This document shows, one piece after another, positions 1 through 5,950 of a stretch of DNA of 14,460 nt. Position numbers and translations under genes: made by a program. Within the stretch, counting starts at the first letter, position 1. Every line of letters begins with the position of its first letter. The DNA is from Sedimentisphaerales bacterium (GTDB lineage Bacteria; Planctomycetota; Phycisphaerae; Sedimentisphaerales; Anaerobacaceae). Location: contig JAFGTU010000296.1 of NCBI GenBank assembly GCA_016933985.1, forward strand, positions 1 to 14,460, read 5' to 3'. The notes below the pieces were generated by a model. The model made no database searches. It was given only the letters and a program-made list of their open reading frames with translations, and was not told where the DNA came from.

Positions 1-1
1 C

Positions 2-622
2 GCTAGGCTGAAGATGCACATTGATAGTCGCCTCAGCCTGGCCGCCCAAAAAATCGAAACACTCTGCGCCCGCGAAGTGCTCAGGAATCCCATGAGCCTG
101 ATCGCCTCGCCCGCCCAGAATTTGGACGACCTCGATAGAAGCCTCACCGAAGCAATCGCAGCATTGTTAAAAGAGGCCGCCGAGAAGCTCTCACAGTACC
201 GCGAGCAGGTCGCCCGAATTGAGCCGCATCGACTGATAGCAACGATGAAGATTGAGCTGAACAACCTGTGCAACCGGGCCGGCCTCGGCCTCGCACGCCT
301 CGCCAACAACAGCCGAATCGGCCTTTCGCAGCTCGAAAGCAGCCTCTCCGCCCTGAAAAAGAAAATCATAGCCGACCGGGTCCTCGTCCTCACCGCCGCC
401 GAGAACCGCCTAACAGGCCTCAATCCCAAAGCCGTCCTCCAACGAGGCTACAGCATAACCACCAACAAGAAGACCGGAACGCTCGTCAGACGCCTGACAG
501 ATGTCGAGCTCGGCGATGTGATGATAACAGAGCTGGCCGACGAAGAACACTTCGAGAGCAAAATAACCGCCAAAAAACAAAAGAATCCCGACCCCGGCAA
601 ACAAACAACGATGTGGCAATGA
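2..622 (+). CDS. xseA: Exodeoxyribonuclease VII large subunit, C-terminal part (cut by window start)
   Basis: This is the 3' end of the gene for the large subunit of exonuclease VII, the cytoplasmic enzyme that degrades single-stranded DNA to oligonucleotides together with XseB. The frame is open to the window edge, so the ATG at 14 is internal and about 206 C-terminal residues are seen. What is visible is a long, charged, helix-rich stretch (the XseA coiled-coil region that binds XseB) followed by the conserved C-terminal signature: VLQRGYSIT, then GTLVRR and a GD motif (VELGDV), matching the usual LxRGYS...G...GD end of the family. The OB-fold and catalytic domain lie upstream, outside the window. 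The next gene on the same strand is xseB, 160 bases downstream, which supports the call. The stop is TGA at 620-622. Confidence 0.93.
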   Translation, partial: ARLKMHIDSRLSLAAQKIETLCAREVLRNPMSLIASPAQNLDDLDRSLTEAIAALLKEAAEKLSQYREQVARIEPHRLIATMKIELNNLCNRAGLGLARLANNSRIGLSQLESSLSALKKKIIADRVLVLTAAENRLTGLNPKAVLQRGYSITTNKKTGTLVRRLTDVELGDVMITELADEEHFESKITAKKQKNPDPGKQTTMWQ

Positions 623-684
623 AAACGCCGCAATAAGAATTTGATTGAAATTCGGCCTGCGAAAAGGTAAAAGAGAATCAATCA

Positions 685-765
685 GCCACCAAGACACAAA
701 GTCACAAAGCAAACTGAATAATGAAGGAACATATCCGAGACTTCGTGTCTTTGTGCCTTCGTGGC
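685..765. repeat. Large imperfect inverted repeat (two 25-base arms) between xseA and xseB
   Basis: The arms at 685-709 and 741-765 are reverse complements at 21 of 25 positions. They share the core CACAAAG/CTTTGTG and end in GCCAC/GTGGC, with a 31-base loop. Transcribed RNA would form a long hairpin inside the probable xseA-xseB message. The right arm ends about five bases before the xseB Shine-Dalgarno sequence. Its GCCTTCGTGGC end recurs at 4554-4564 and 6493-6503, so this looks like a mobile or dispersed palindromic element (REP or MITE-like), not a gene-specific signal. Confidence 0.75.
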
Positions 766-782
766 AAAAAAAGGATACAAAT

Positions 783-1064
783 ATGGCAAAGAATAAGCAG
801 GAAAATAATCTCGACGGTTTGACCTTCGAAGACGCGATCAAGGAGCTGACAAGCATCGTCGCCAAAATCGAGCAGGGCCAAATCCCCCTCCAGGACAGCC
901 TCGAACAGTACGAAAAGGCAATGGCCCTGATTAAACGCTGCCGAGGAATCCTCCAGCAGGCCGAGAAGAGAATCGAAAAGATCGGCAAGGAAGAAGAACC
1001 GGAAGACGGACGACGGAAGATGGAAAACAGAATACAGAGCCCCGAACGTGAGCTTGCCCCTTAG
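783..1064 (+). CDS. xseB: Exodeoxyribonuclease VII small subunit
   Basis: This encodes the small subunit of exonuclease VII, a short helical-hairpin protein that binds the XseA coiled coil. The 93-residue product has the family core at residues 13-69: LTFEDAIKELTSIVAKIEQG, then PLQDSLEQYEKAMALIKRC and ILQQAEKRIEKI, the usual F-E-A-L-x-L-E-x-I-V pattern. The ATG at 783 is preceded by AAAGGA seven bases upstream. An upstream in-frame ATG at 645 would translate the inverted repeat and is rejected. The last roughly 24 residues (EEEPEDGRRKM onward) are not part of the family core. Their DNA resembles the purine-rich low-complexity tract near 6380-6410 and ends inside a 19-base repeat shared with 4768-4786, so the C-terminus seems to have been extended by repeat DNA. 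Confidence 0.93.
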   Translation: MAKNKQENNLDGLTFEDAIKELTSIVAKIEQGQIPLQDSLEQYEKAMALIKRCRGILQQAEKRIEKIGKEEEPEDGRRKMENRIQSPERELAP

Positions 1065-1101
1065 GAGGCGACGGGGGTTTATACGATATCCGAAACAAAC
1101 C

Positions 1102-1185
1102 GCGAGCGTGGCGGAACTGGCAGACGCGCAAGGTTTAGGTCCTTGTGTCCAATAGGACATGTGGGTTCGACTCCCTCCGCTCGCA
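1102..1185 (+). tRNA. tRNA-Leu, anticodon UAG
   Basis: A full cloverleaf of 84 bases can be folded. The acceptor stem is GCGAGCG (1102-1108) with CGCTCGC (1178-1184) and discriminator A at 1185. The anticodon stem is CAAGG/CCTTG (1129-1133, 1141-1145) around the loop TTTAGGT with anticodon TAG at 1136-1138. A long variable arm of type II (TGTCC-AATA-GGACA) is present, as expected for leucine tRNAs, and the T arm carries the TTCGACT loop. The second pair of the T stem appears to be a T-T mismatch. CCA is not encoded. It reads CUA codons, and by wobble CUN. Confidence 0.95.
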
Positions 1186-1327
1186 ATCTTTGCATCCCCG
1201 TCTGTGGATGACGCGAAATGAAGAAGGCCGGCAAATTAATTTGTTCGGTATTCCTGTGCCTGCTGACAGAGCTTCGCGATTCTCCTGAATGCTACCCTCT
1301 GGTCCTTGAATCAATAATCCCAATAAT

Positions 1328-1382
1328 GGAGAAGCCGGGAAAGCAGGCTAGCGCGCATGCCAAAGAAAAGTCCCGCTTCTCC
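1328..1382. repeat. Long-armed inverted repeat downstream of the 131-aa secreted protein gene
   Basis: GGAGAAGCCGGGA (1328-1340) pairs with TCCCGCTTCTCC (1371-1382), giving twelve base pairs with one bulged C and a 30-base loop. It lies just past the stop of the minus-strand gene at 1400-1795. On the minus strand the first arm is followed by CTTTTCTTT, so it could help end that transcript, but the T-run lies inside the loop and this is not a textbook terminator. The 1186-1399 gap otherwise shows nothing convincing. Confidence 0.5.
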
Positions 1383-1399
1383 ACCGTCGGGATGGCCGT

Positions 1400-1795
1400 C
1401 TATTTCTTCGGTTCATTCATCACTACGAGTATCTCGGCCGAGCCGGAGAACGGTTCGCCGCCGACGGTAACGCCGGTCAGCGTCAGCGTATTCAACTGCC
1501 CCAGGTTCAGCTCAAGCTCTTTAATCTCGTCCATCACAAACTTCGCCACGAAGTTGCCACGATCATCCGCCTTCCAACTGCTTATCGGAACACCATTGAG
1601 AAGAACGGTATGGGCATCCACCGAAGAGAAAGCAATGTCGGTATGGACGGTCACAACCTCTCCTTGACTGAGAATATTAAGGACATTAGGAGCCACCCGG
1701 ATGGAGATCGCCGTCTCCGCCCACGCATAAGCAAACAGCCCCGACACAACAACCAGTGATGCAATCAACAAACTCTTCATTCTTCTTGACGCCAT
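1400..1795 (-). CDS. Small secreted protein of unknown function, predicted beta-rich
   Basis: I do not recognise a named function. The 131-residue product starts with a clear signal peptide: MASRRMKS, a hydrophobic stretch LLIASLVVVSGLFAYA, and a probable cut after AWA near residue 26. The mature part of about 105 residues alternates short hydrophobic strands (ISIRVAPNVLNIL, VVTVHTDIAF, HTVLLNGVPI, GNFVAKFVM, NTLTLTGVTV, SAEILVVM), like a small Ig-like beta sandwich. From memory, the VTVHTDI...VTLNG pattern occurs in hypothetical exported proteins of planctomycetes and archaea. The start at 1795 is favoured by GGAG eight bases upstream. The internal Met6 is too far from it. The gene is convergent with the tRNA and divergent from the esterase at 2121. 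A role in the envelope or in binding is inference only. Confidence 0.72.
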   Translation of the reverse strand: MASRRMKSLLIASLVVVSGLFAYAWAETAISIRVAPNVLNILSQGEVVTVHTDIAFSSVDAHTVLLNGVPISSWKADDRGNFVAKFVMDEIKELELNLGQLNTLTLTGVTVGGEPFSGSAEILVVMNEPKK

Positions 1796-2120
1796 TTCTG
1801 TTACTCCTTAATTGGCATTCTTTCTGTGCACATCCTGCACTTCTATAAACGATCACAAAGTAAGACCATCTCCGTGTGGGAATGTAACGTTTTTTTTCAT
1901 AAGCTCGCCCAAGTCCCGCGAAGAAATCCACCGACCGCAAACCAATTGCGTCGCTTGTGTATTCCCACGGGAATAATATGAAATGGATGCGCAGCATTGC
2001 CCTTGCCCCGCCCGCGCAACGATGATAACCTATGAGACGGCCTGTCTGCAAATTGTGCCGGCAAACACGGTCCCGAACGAAACCGACAATGAACACAATT
2101 TGGCAATATGGAGATCGACA
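1796..2120. promoter_or_regulatory. Divergent intergenic region with a repeated ATTCCCAC element
   Basis: This 325-base space separates the minus-strand secreted protein gene from the plus-strand esterase unit, so it must hold both promoters. No strong -35/-10 pair was found. The visible structure is an inverted repeat ATTCCC-AC-GGGAAT at 1961-1974, and an opposite-strand copy of the same octamer, GTGGGAAT, at 1876-1883. Spaced copies of one palindromic word between divergent genes suggest an operator, but the regulator is unknown. The frame open from 1983 into the esterase is read as non-coding leader, because the Tat signal begins at 2121. Confidence 0.35.
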
Positions 2121-2891
2121 ATGCAAAACGGTATTCCAACCTCAAGACGAAACTTCATCAAATCGCTCACGGCAGCCTCTATCAGCGGCGCAGCCCTCAC
2201 GCTGCCGGGCTGTAAAATCGCAGGCTCCGGCCGCGCAAAAAGTTCCCTCATCCGGAAAGAAAGCACAATCCTCTTCCAGGGCGACTCGATAACCGACGCC
2301 GGCAGGGACCGCAACAGGGAGGCAAACGCCAACGATTCGGGCGCGCTGGGAAAAGGCTACGTCTATTCAATCGCCGCCCAACTACTTACCGACATGCCCG
2401 CCGACGGCCTGAAGATTTACAGCAGGGGCATAAGCGGCAACAAGGTGTTCCAGTTGGCCGAGAGATGGGATAAGGACTGCCTCGACCTCAAACCCGATGT
2501 CCTCAGCATCCTAATCGGCGTGAACGATATATGGCACACCCTCAACGGCAACTACAACGGCACGATTGAAAAATACGAGAAGGACTACGCGGCCCTATTA
2601 GAACGCACGATCAAGGCGCTTCCAAATGTCAAGCTGGTTATCTGTGAGCCTTTTGTGCTTCGCTGCGGGGCCGTCAACGATAAATGGTTCCCCGAATTCG
2701 ATGGATACCGCGCCGCCGCTAAGAGAATGGCGGACAAGTTCGATGCCCGATTCGTCCCGTTCCAATCCATGTTCGATAATGCCTCGAAGAAGGCCCCGCC
2801 CGCACATTGGGCCGGAGATGGAGTCCATCCGACAATGGCCGGCGCATGTCTAATGGCACAGGAATGGCTAAAGGTCGCAGGCATCGGCTAA
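2121..2891 (+). CDS. SGNH/GDSL-family esterase, Tat-exported predicted lipoprotein
   Basis: This is a serine esterase of the SGNH hydrolase fold (256 residues). Such enzymes in polysaccharide-degrading bacteria usually remove acetyl groups from glycans, but the substrate here cannot be read from sequence. The N-terminus carries a twin-arginine motif (SRRNFIKS, residues 8-15), a hydrophobic stretch, and a lipobox LPGC with Cys31. This suggests folding in the cytoplasm, Tat export and lipid anchoring. Catalytic blocks are present in order: block I GDSITD with Ser56, block II Gly in GISGNK near 106, block III GVND with Asn135, and block V DGVHP with Asp233 and His236. The start is set at 2121 by GGAG seven bases upstream and by the Tat motif. 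An in-frame start at 1983 would bury the signal. The propeller gene follows after 47 bases and is probably cotranscribed. Confidence 0.9.
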   Translation: MQNGIPTSRRNFIKSLTAASISGAALTLPGCKIAGSGRAKSSLIRKESTILFQGDSITDAGRDRNREANANDSGALGKGYVYSIAAQLLTDMPADGLKIYSRGISGNKVFQLAERWDKDCLDLKPDVLSILIGVNDIWHTLNGNYNGTIEKYEKDYAALLERTIKALPNVKLVICEPFVLRCGAVNDKWFPEFDGYRAAAKRMADKFDARFVPFQSMFDNASKKAPPAHWAGDGVHPTMAGACLMAQEWLKVAGIG

Positions 2892-2938
2892 GCCCAAATG
2901 AGCCGATACTCGTAGCATAGAATCAGGAGATGCTTAAG

Positions 2939-4360
2939 ATGAATAACAGATTCTACAAGCTCAATCTGCTCTTTCTGCTGGTCGCGAGTCTCGCCTGCCT
3001 AAGCCGGGCTGAGGAATGTATCGATATCGCCGACCGATGGGAGCTGCTCGTTGACGACTATCTGATCGACCGAACGACTGGTGACATCGAGCTTCGCCTG
3101 CACAGCCCGACCATCCAGGACGTCGTCTTGACACACGACAAACCCTGGGAGGGCAACACCTGCGGATACCACACCATGTTCCGCGACGGCGATATCTGCC
3201 GAATGTACTATCGCGGCTCGAACCACGACGAAAAGACCCAGAAACAGTCGCACCCGCCAATGGTCTGCTACGCTCAAAGCCCCGATGGAATCAACTGGCA
3301 AAGGCCCAACCTCGGACTGGTTGAATTTCAAGGCTCGAGGAACAACAACATCATCCTCGAGGACTTCGGGGCCCACAACTTCACGCCCTTCAAAGACCCT
3401 AACCCGCAATGCCCGCCCCAAGCCCTCTACAAAGCGGTCGCCCGCGAAAGGTGGAACGGCAAAGATACGCTCGTCGCATTCATAAGCCCGGACGCAATCC
3501 ACTGGAAGCCGATGCAGGAGGCGCCGATCATCACCGATGGCGCCTTCGATTCTCAGAACCTCGCCTTCTGGGATTCGATACGCCGCGAGTATCGATGCTA
3601 CTTTCGCGACTTCCGAGACGGCTTCAGAGACATTAAGACCTCCATCTCGAAGGACTTCATCGACTGGACAAAGCCTGAATGGCTCAGTTACGGCAATGCC
3701 CCAAAGGAGCATCTCTACACCAACCAGATACAGCCCTACTATCGCTCCCCCCACATTTTCATCGGCTTTCCCACACGGTATATCCCGGACCGAGGCTCGC
3801 TGACCGAAGGCCTGTTCATGAGCAGCCGGGATGGGCTGAATTTTCATCGGTGGCAAGAGGCTGTGCTCAGGCCGGGACTCAACAGGAGCAAGTGGCAGAA
3901 CAGAAGCAACTATATATGGCTCGGCATGATTGAAACCCCCTCACCACTACCCGGCGGCGGCAACGAGCTTTCAATATACAGCAACGAAGGCTACTACAAA
4001 GGCAAAGGCGCAGCAACAAGAAGATACACCTGCCGCATCGACGGCTTCGTCTCGCTGCATGGGTCGTTTCAGGGCGGCGAAATGACAACCAAGCCCCTCG
4101 TATTCAAGGGAAACTGCCTGATGGTGAACTTCTCGACTTCTGCTGCAGGCTCCTTGAAGGTCGAGGTCCAGGATAGCGCCGGCAACCCGCTCGAAAGATA
4201 CACCCTCTCCGAATGTAATGAGATTTACGGCGACCAGATCGAGCAGGCCGTCCAGTGGAAAAAAGCCGACATATCCAACCTCGCCGGCCGACCCATCCGC
4301 CTCAGATTCGTCCTGATGGACGCAGACCTCTTCGCCTTCGGCTTCCGTCCCAACCCCTGA
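2939..4360 (+). CDS. Secreted glycosidase-like beta-propeller protein (GH32/GH43-type fold)
   Basis: The 473-residue product has a signal peptide (MNNRFYKLNLLFLLVASLAC, probable cut after SRA). It then carries four spaced copies of an S-x-D-x-x-x-[WF] turn: SPDGINW near residue 114, SPDAIHW near 183, SKDFIDW near 237 and SRDGLNF near 296. This spacing is typical of five-bladed propellers related to GH32/GH43 enzymes. The C-terminal roughly 120 residues (from YTCRIDGFVSLHG) look like a beta-sandwich appended domain. Related planctomycete proteins are usually annotated only as hypothetical or glycosyl hydrolase-like. I could not assign the catalytic acids with certainty. The start at 2939 is chosen because AGGAG (2925-2929) is nine bases away. 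The ATG at 2930 touches the AGGAG and is unlikely. It shares a transcription unit with the upstream esterase, suggesting joint action on an acetylated glycan. Confidence 0.75.
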   Translation: MNNRFYKLNLLFLLVASLACLSRAEECIDIADRWELLVDDYLIDRTTGDIELRLHSPTIQDVVLTHDKPWEGNTCGYHTMFRDGDICRMYYRGSNHDEKTQKQSHPPMVCYAQSPDGINWQRPNLGLVEFQGSRNNNIILEDFGAHNFTPFKDPNPQCPPQALYKAVARERWNGKDTLVAFISPDAIHWKPMQEAPIITDGAFDSQNLAFWDSIRREYRCYFRDFRDGFRDIKTSISKDFIDWTKPEWLSYGNAPKEHLYTNQIQPYYRSPHIFIGFPTRYIPDRGSLTEGLFMSSRDGLNFHRWQEAVLRPGLNRSKWQNRSNYIWLGMIETPSPLPGGGNELSIYSNEGYYKGKGAATRRYTCRIDGFVSLHGSFQGGEMTTKPLVFKGNCLMVNFSTSAAGSLKVEVQDSAGNPLERYTLSECNEIYGDQIEQAVQWKKADISNLAGRPIRLRFVLMDADLFAFGFRPNP

Positions 4361-4380
4361 CTTCGGGGCTATCTCAAGTC

Positions 4381-4445
4381 TGTCACCCTGAGCAAAGCGA
4401 AGGGTCTGGCAACGAAAGACATGAGTCTCTTCGCTGTCAATGACA
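4381..4445. repeat. Palindromic dispersed repeat with TGTCA/TGACA ends
   Basis: The element starts TGTCACCCTGAGCAAAGCGA and ends in CAATGACA. The internal arms AGCGAAGGGTCT and AGTCTCTTCGCT are reverse complements at 10 of 12 positions. The CCTGAGC..AGCGAAGGGTCT core resembles a word I know from intergenic repeats in many bacterial genomes (it translates to the spurious peptide CHPEQSEGS). It sits just after the propeller gene stop and could fold in its mRNA. It is likely a REP-like or MITE-like element. Confidence 0.6.
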
Positions 4446-4502
4446 ATTGAAGCCCTAAGACCCTTCAATTCAATAATCCGCAACTGCTAATCAATTGTCA
4501 TT
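4439..4502. repeat. Perfect 12-base inverted repeat
   Basis: AATGACAATTGA at 4439-4450 and TCAATTGTCATT at 4491-4502 are exact reverse complements, separated by 40 bases. The left arm overlaps the end of the preceding palindromic repeat, and the right arm overlaps the start of the ATTCCCGC arm described next. The elements appear nested or abutting, as when one repeat inserts at the edge of another. Confidence 0.7.
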
Positions 4503-4639
4503 CCCGCGAAGTACATATTATACGCAAAAACCGTCCACCCACGCAGCCAAAACGCCTTCGTGGCACGGGCTTCCAGCCCGTGTCCTGCTCCCACACACGA
4601 AAATTCAACTCTCAGGCCAAACACGTACAAAGCGGGAAT
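4500..4639. repeat. Split ATTCCCGC/GCGGGAAT palindrome enclosing a CACGGGCT hairpin
   Basis: ATTCCCGC (4500-4507) and GCGGGAAT (4632-4639) are the two halves of a common bacterial intergenic palindrome, here 124 bases apart. Between them lies a perfect hairpin, CACGGGCT-TCC-AGCCCGTG (4564-4582), preceded by GCCTTCGTGGC (4554-4564), which also occurs at 755-765 and 6493-6503. The arrangement suggests one element inserted into another. No gene is seen from 4361 to 4833. Confidence 0.55.
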
Positions 4640-4690
4640 CCACAGCCTCCGGCACAATTACCATCTTATTCTGTTAGAGGCATAAATCAT

Positions 4691-4720
4691 TTGACAAAAT
4701 AACACAAAGTGTAGTAGTAT
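4691..4720 (+). promoter_or_regulatory. Predicted sigma70-type promoter of the AT-rich island
   Basis: The -35 box is TTGACA (4691-4696, exact consensus) and the -10 box is TAGTAT (4715-4720), with an 18-base spacer. It points at the membrane/zinc-ribbon gene starting at 4834, giving a leader of roughly 107 bases that contains the GCCCCTTAAGGGGC palindrome. Confidence 0.55.
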
Positions 4721-4767
4721 ATTCAAAGACGCTAAGGTAGAATTCCTGACGAACCAAAAGGCTGAAT

Positions 4768-4786
4768 TTGCCCCTTAAGGGGCGAC
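4768..4786. repeat. 19-base repeat with perfect 14-base palindrome, second copy at 1054-1072
   Basis: The sequence TTGCCCCTTAAGGGGCGAC contains the exact palindrome GCCCCTTAAGGGGC (4770-4783). It matches 17 of 19 positions of 1054-1072, which covers the last codons and stop of xseB. It lies in the leader of the island's first gene. The TTG at 4768 opens a longer frame for that gene but has no ribosome binding site and falls in repeat DNA. Confidence 0.6.
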
Positions 4787-4833
4787 CAGATAATCCCAAC
4801 AAGACGGGAGCATTTTTTAGAAAGGAACATACT

Positions 4834-5208
4834 GTGCGAAAACTATCTCGAAAATGGCCCATCTGGTGCACAATTATTGCCTTCGCACTTCCAGGATGGT
4901 ATCTGTTTCATCGGACTATCACATATCCTGGAACGTTTAATCATGTGGAATTCCTTGGAAGGATAGTTGGTGCTGCTTTCGTATCAGGGATAGCCTGGGC
5001 TGTCTATGGCGCGGCATGTGCTTGCAGTCACAAAGTCGTATGCCCAAATTGTGGTGGTAAGAACATAGCGAAATACCTGTATGGAATTACGAAGATTACG
5101 AAGGCAATCGAAAGCGATTTTGCGGCTGGAAAAATTGTGTTGGGGAGTGGCGCTTCGAAGAAGGACTTTCCTAGATGGTACTGTAACAACTGCCAATATG
5201 AATGGTAG
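4834..5208 (+). CDS. Membrane protein with C-terminal zinc ribbon, function unknown
   Basis: The product of 124 residues is not one I recognise. It shows two hydrophobic segments, about residues 8-25 (WPIWCTIIAFALPGWYLF) and 41-63 (LGRIVGAAFVSGIAWAVYGA), which should span the membrane. These are followed by a cytoplasmic-type zinc ribbon formed by CPNC (Cys70, Cys73) and CNNC (Cys117, Cys120). The start is taken as GTG 4834 because GAAAGGAAC lies six to seven bases upstream. The codon use and base composition are AT-richer than in the flanking enzyme genes, which suggests acquisition by transfer. Its stop overlaps or abuts the start of the next gene (5198 or 5213), so the two are translationally coupled and probably work together. 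Confidence 0.7.
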   Translation: MRKLSRKWPIWCTIIAFALPGWYLFHRTITYPGTFNHVEFLGRIVGAAFVSGIAWAVYGAACACSHKVVCPNCGGKNIAKYLYGITKITKAIESDFAAGKIVLGSGASKKDFPRWYCNNCQYEW

Positions 5209-5950
5209 GTCTATGGGCAAGGCGCATATCAATCGGCATTTTTCATATACGGCTGCATCAAGAACTAAGCTTCTGGATTATCTCAGGAAGCAGGATATTA
5301 CTGTACCGGCCCGAACCGAAGGCAGAACATCACAGCATTGCGAAAAGTGGGCTATGTTCCGACTGTTGGCAACTTGGGCTAACGCAAATCGTTTCGAATA
5401 TCCTCTGAGGTTAGTCCACAGAAATAGGCCTGATTTTCTACTCTGTTACGCCAAGCGAGAGATCGGTATTGAATCTACAGAGGCTGTATCTCAAGAATAC
5501 GCAGAGACAGACGCTTTGGCAGAGAGAATGGGGGTACATACCCTTCTGTTCATGGACCAATTCAGAAGAGAAACGCCAAAACGATCCGTAAAAGAACGAC
5601 GCCAGTTGATCATAGAACAACCTTATGGGGCTGGTTTTGGAGATGATGAGCCTGAACTTGAGTGGGCGCGCTGGATTATGGACTGCATACGAGATAAAAC
5701 CAACGCATTGAGCAAACCAGGTTTTGCAAAATTTGACAAGAATTGGCTTCTAATATATGACAATCTACCCCTTCCCTTTGTAAAAATTAAAACAGCGTTA
5801 GGATTCCTGTTTCATAACTTGAATATCTATTGGAGTGAAAACCATCGTTACGATGGAATATTTATAGATACGGGGATCCAACTTTTGGAGATTTATCCTA
5901 CAGAGTGGAATTCCAGTGTAATTGTTAATTTATGGTCTAAGCCCTCTTAG
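5198..5950 (+). CDS. PD-(D/E)XK nuclease-like protein of unknown function
   Basis: The product of 250 residues is not a family I can name. After an N-terminal helical part with a conserved-looking acidic helix (CEKWAMFRLLATWA, Glu49), it has RPDFLL (Pro78-Asp79), a short gap, then IGIESTEA (Glu92, Thr94). This is the layout of a PD-(D/E)XK core, except that Thr stands where Lys is usual. The C-terminal half (NWLLIYDNLPL, then YDGIFIDTG and LLEIYPTEW) has alternating strands and helices that fit the same fold. ATG 5198 overlaps the upstream stop by 11 bases. ATG 5213, with GGTAGG in front, is the alternative (245 residues). Both allow coupling. It is AT-rich like its partner. A nuclease role is inference. 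An inactive or non-nuclease relative is possible. Confidence 0.65.
   Translation: MNGRSMGKAHINRHFSYTAASRTKLLDYLRKQDITVPARTEGRTSQHCEKWAMFRLLATWANANRFEYPLRLVHRNRPDFLLCYAKREIGIESTEAVSQEYAETDALAERMGVHTLLFMDQFRRETPKRSVKERRQLIIEQPYGAGFGDDEPELEWARWIMDCIRDKTNALSKPGFAKFDKNWLLIYDNLPLPFVKIKTALGFLFHNLNIYWSENHRYDGIFIDTGIQLLEIYPTEWNSSVIVNLWSKPS

Noticed and set aside
702..1160. 152-codon minus-strand ORF opposite xseB
   Set aside because: It lies antisense to the well-supported xseB, begins within the tRNA gene and runs through the inverted repeat.
1135..1323. Minus-strand ORF with the peptide RRESNPHVLLDTRT
   Set aside because: It is the antisense translation of the tRNA-Leu gene, a well-known annotation artefact. 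It has no ribosome site or other support.
2999..3856. 285-codon minus-strand ORF opposite the propeller protein gene
   Set aside because: It is a shadow of the plus-strand gene, without a recognisable domain or ribosome binding site.
4495..4677. 60-codon plus-strand ORF containing WHGLPARVLLP
   Set aside because: The peptide is the translation of the CACGGGCT hairpin repeat. There is no ribosome site.
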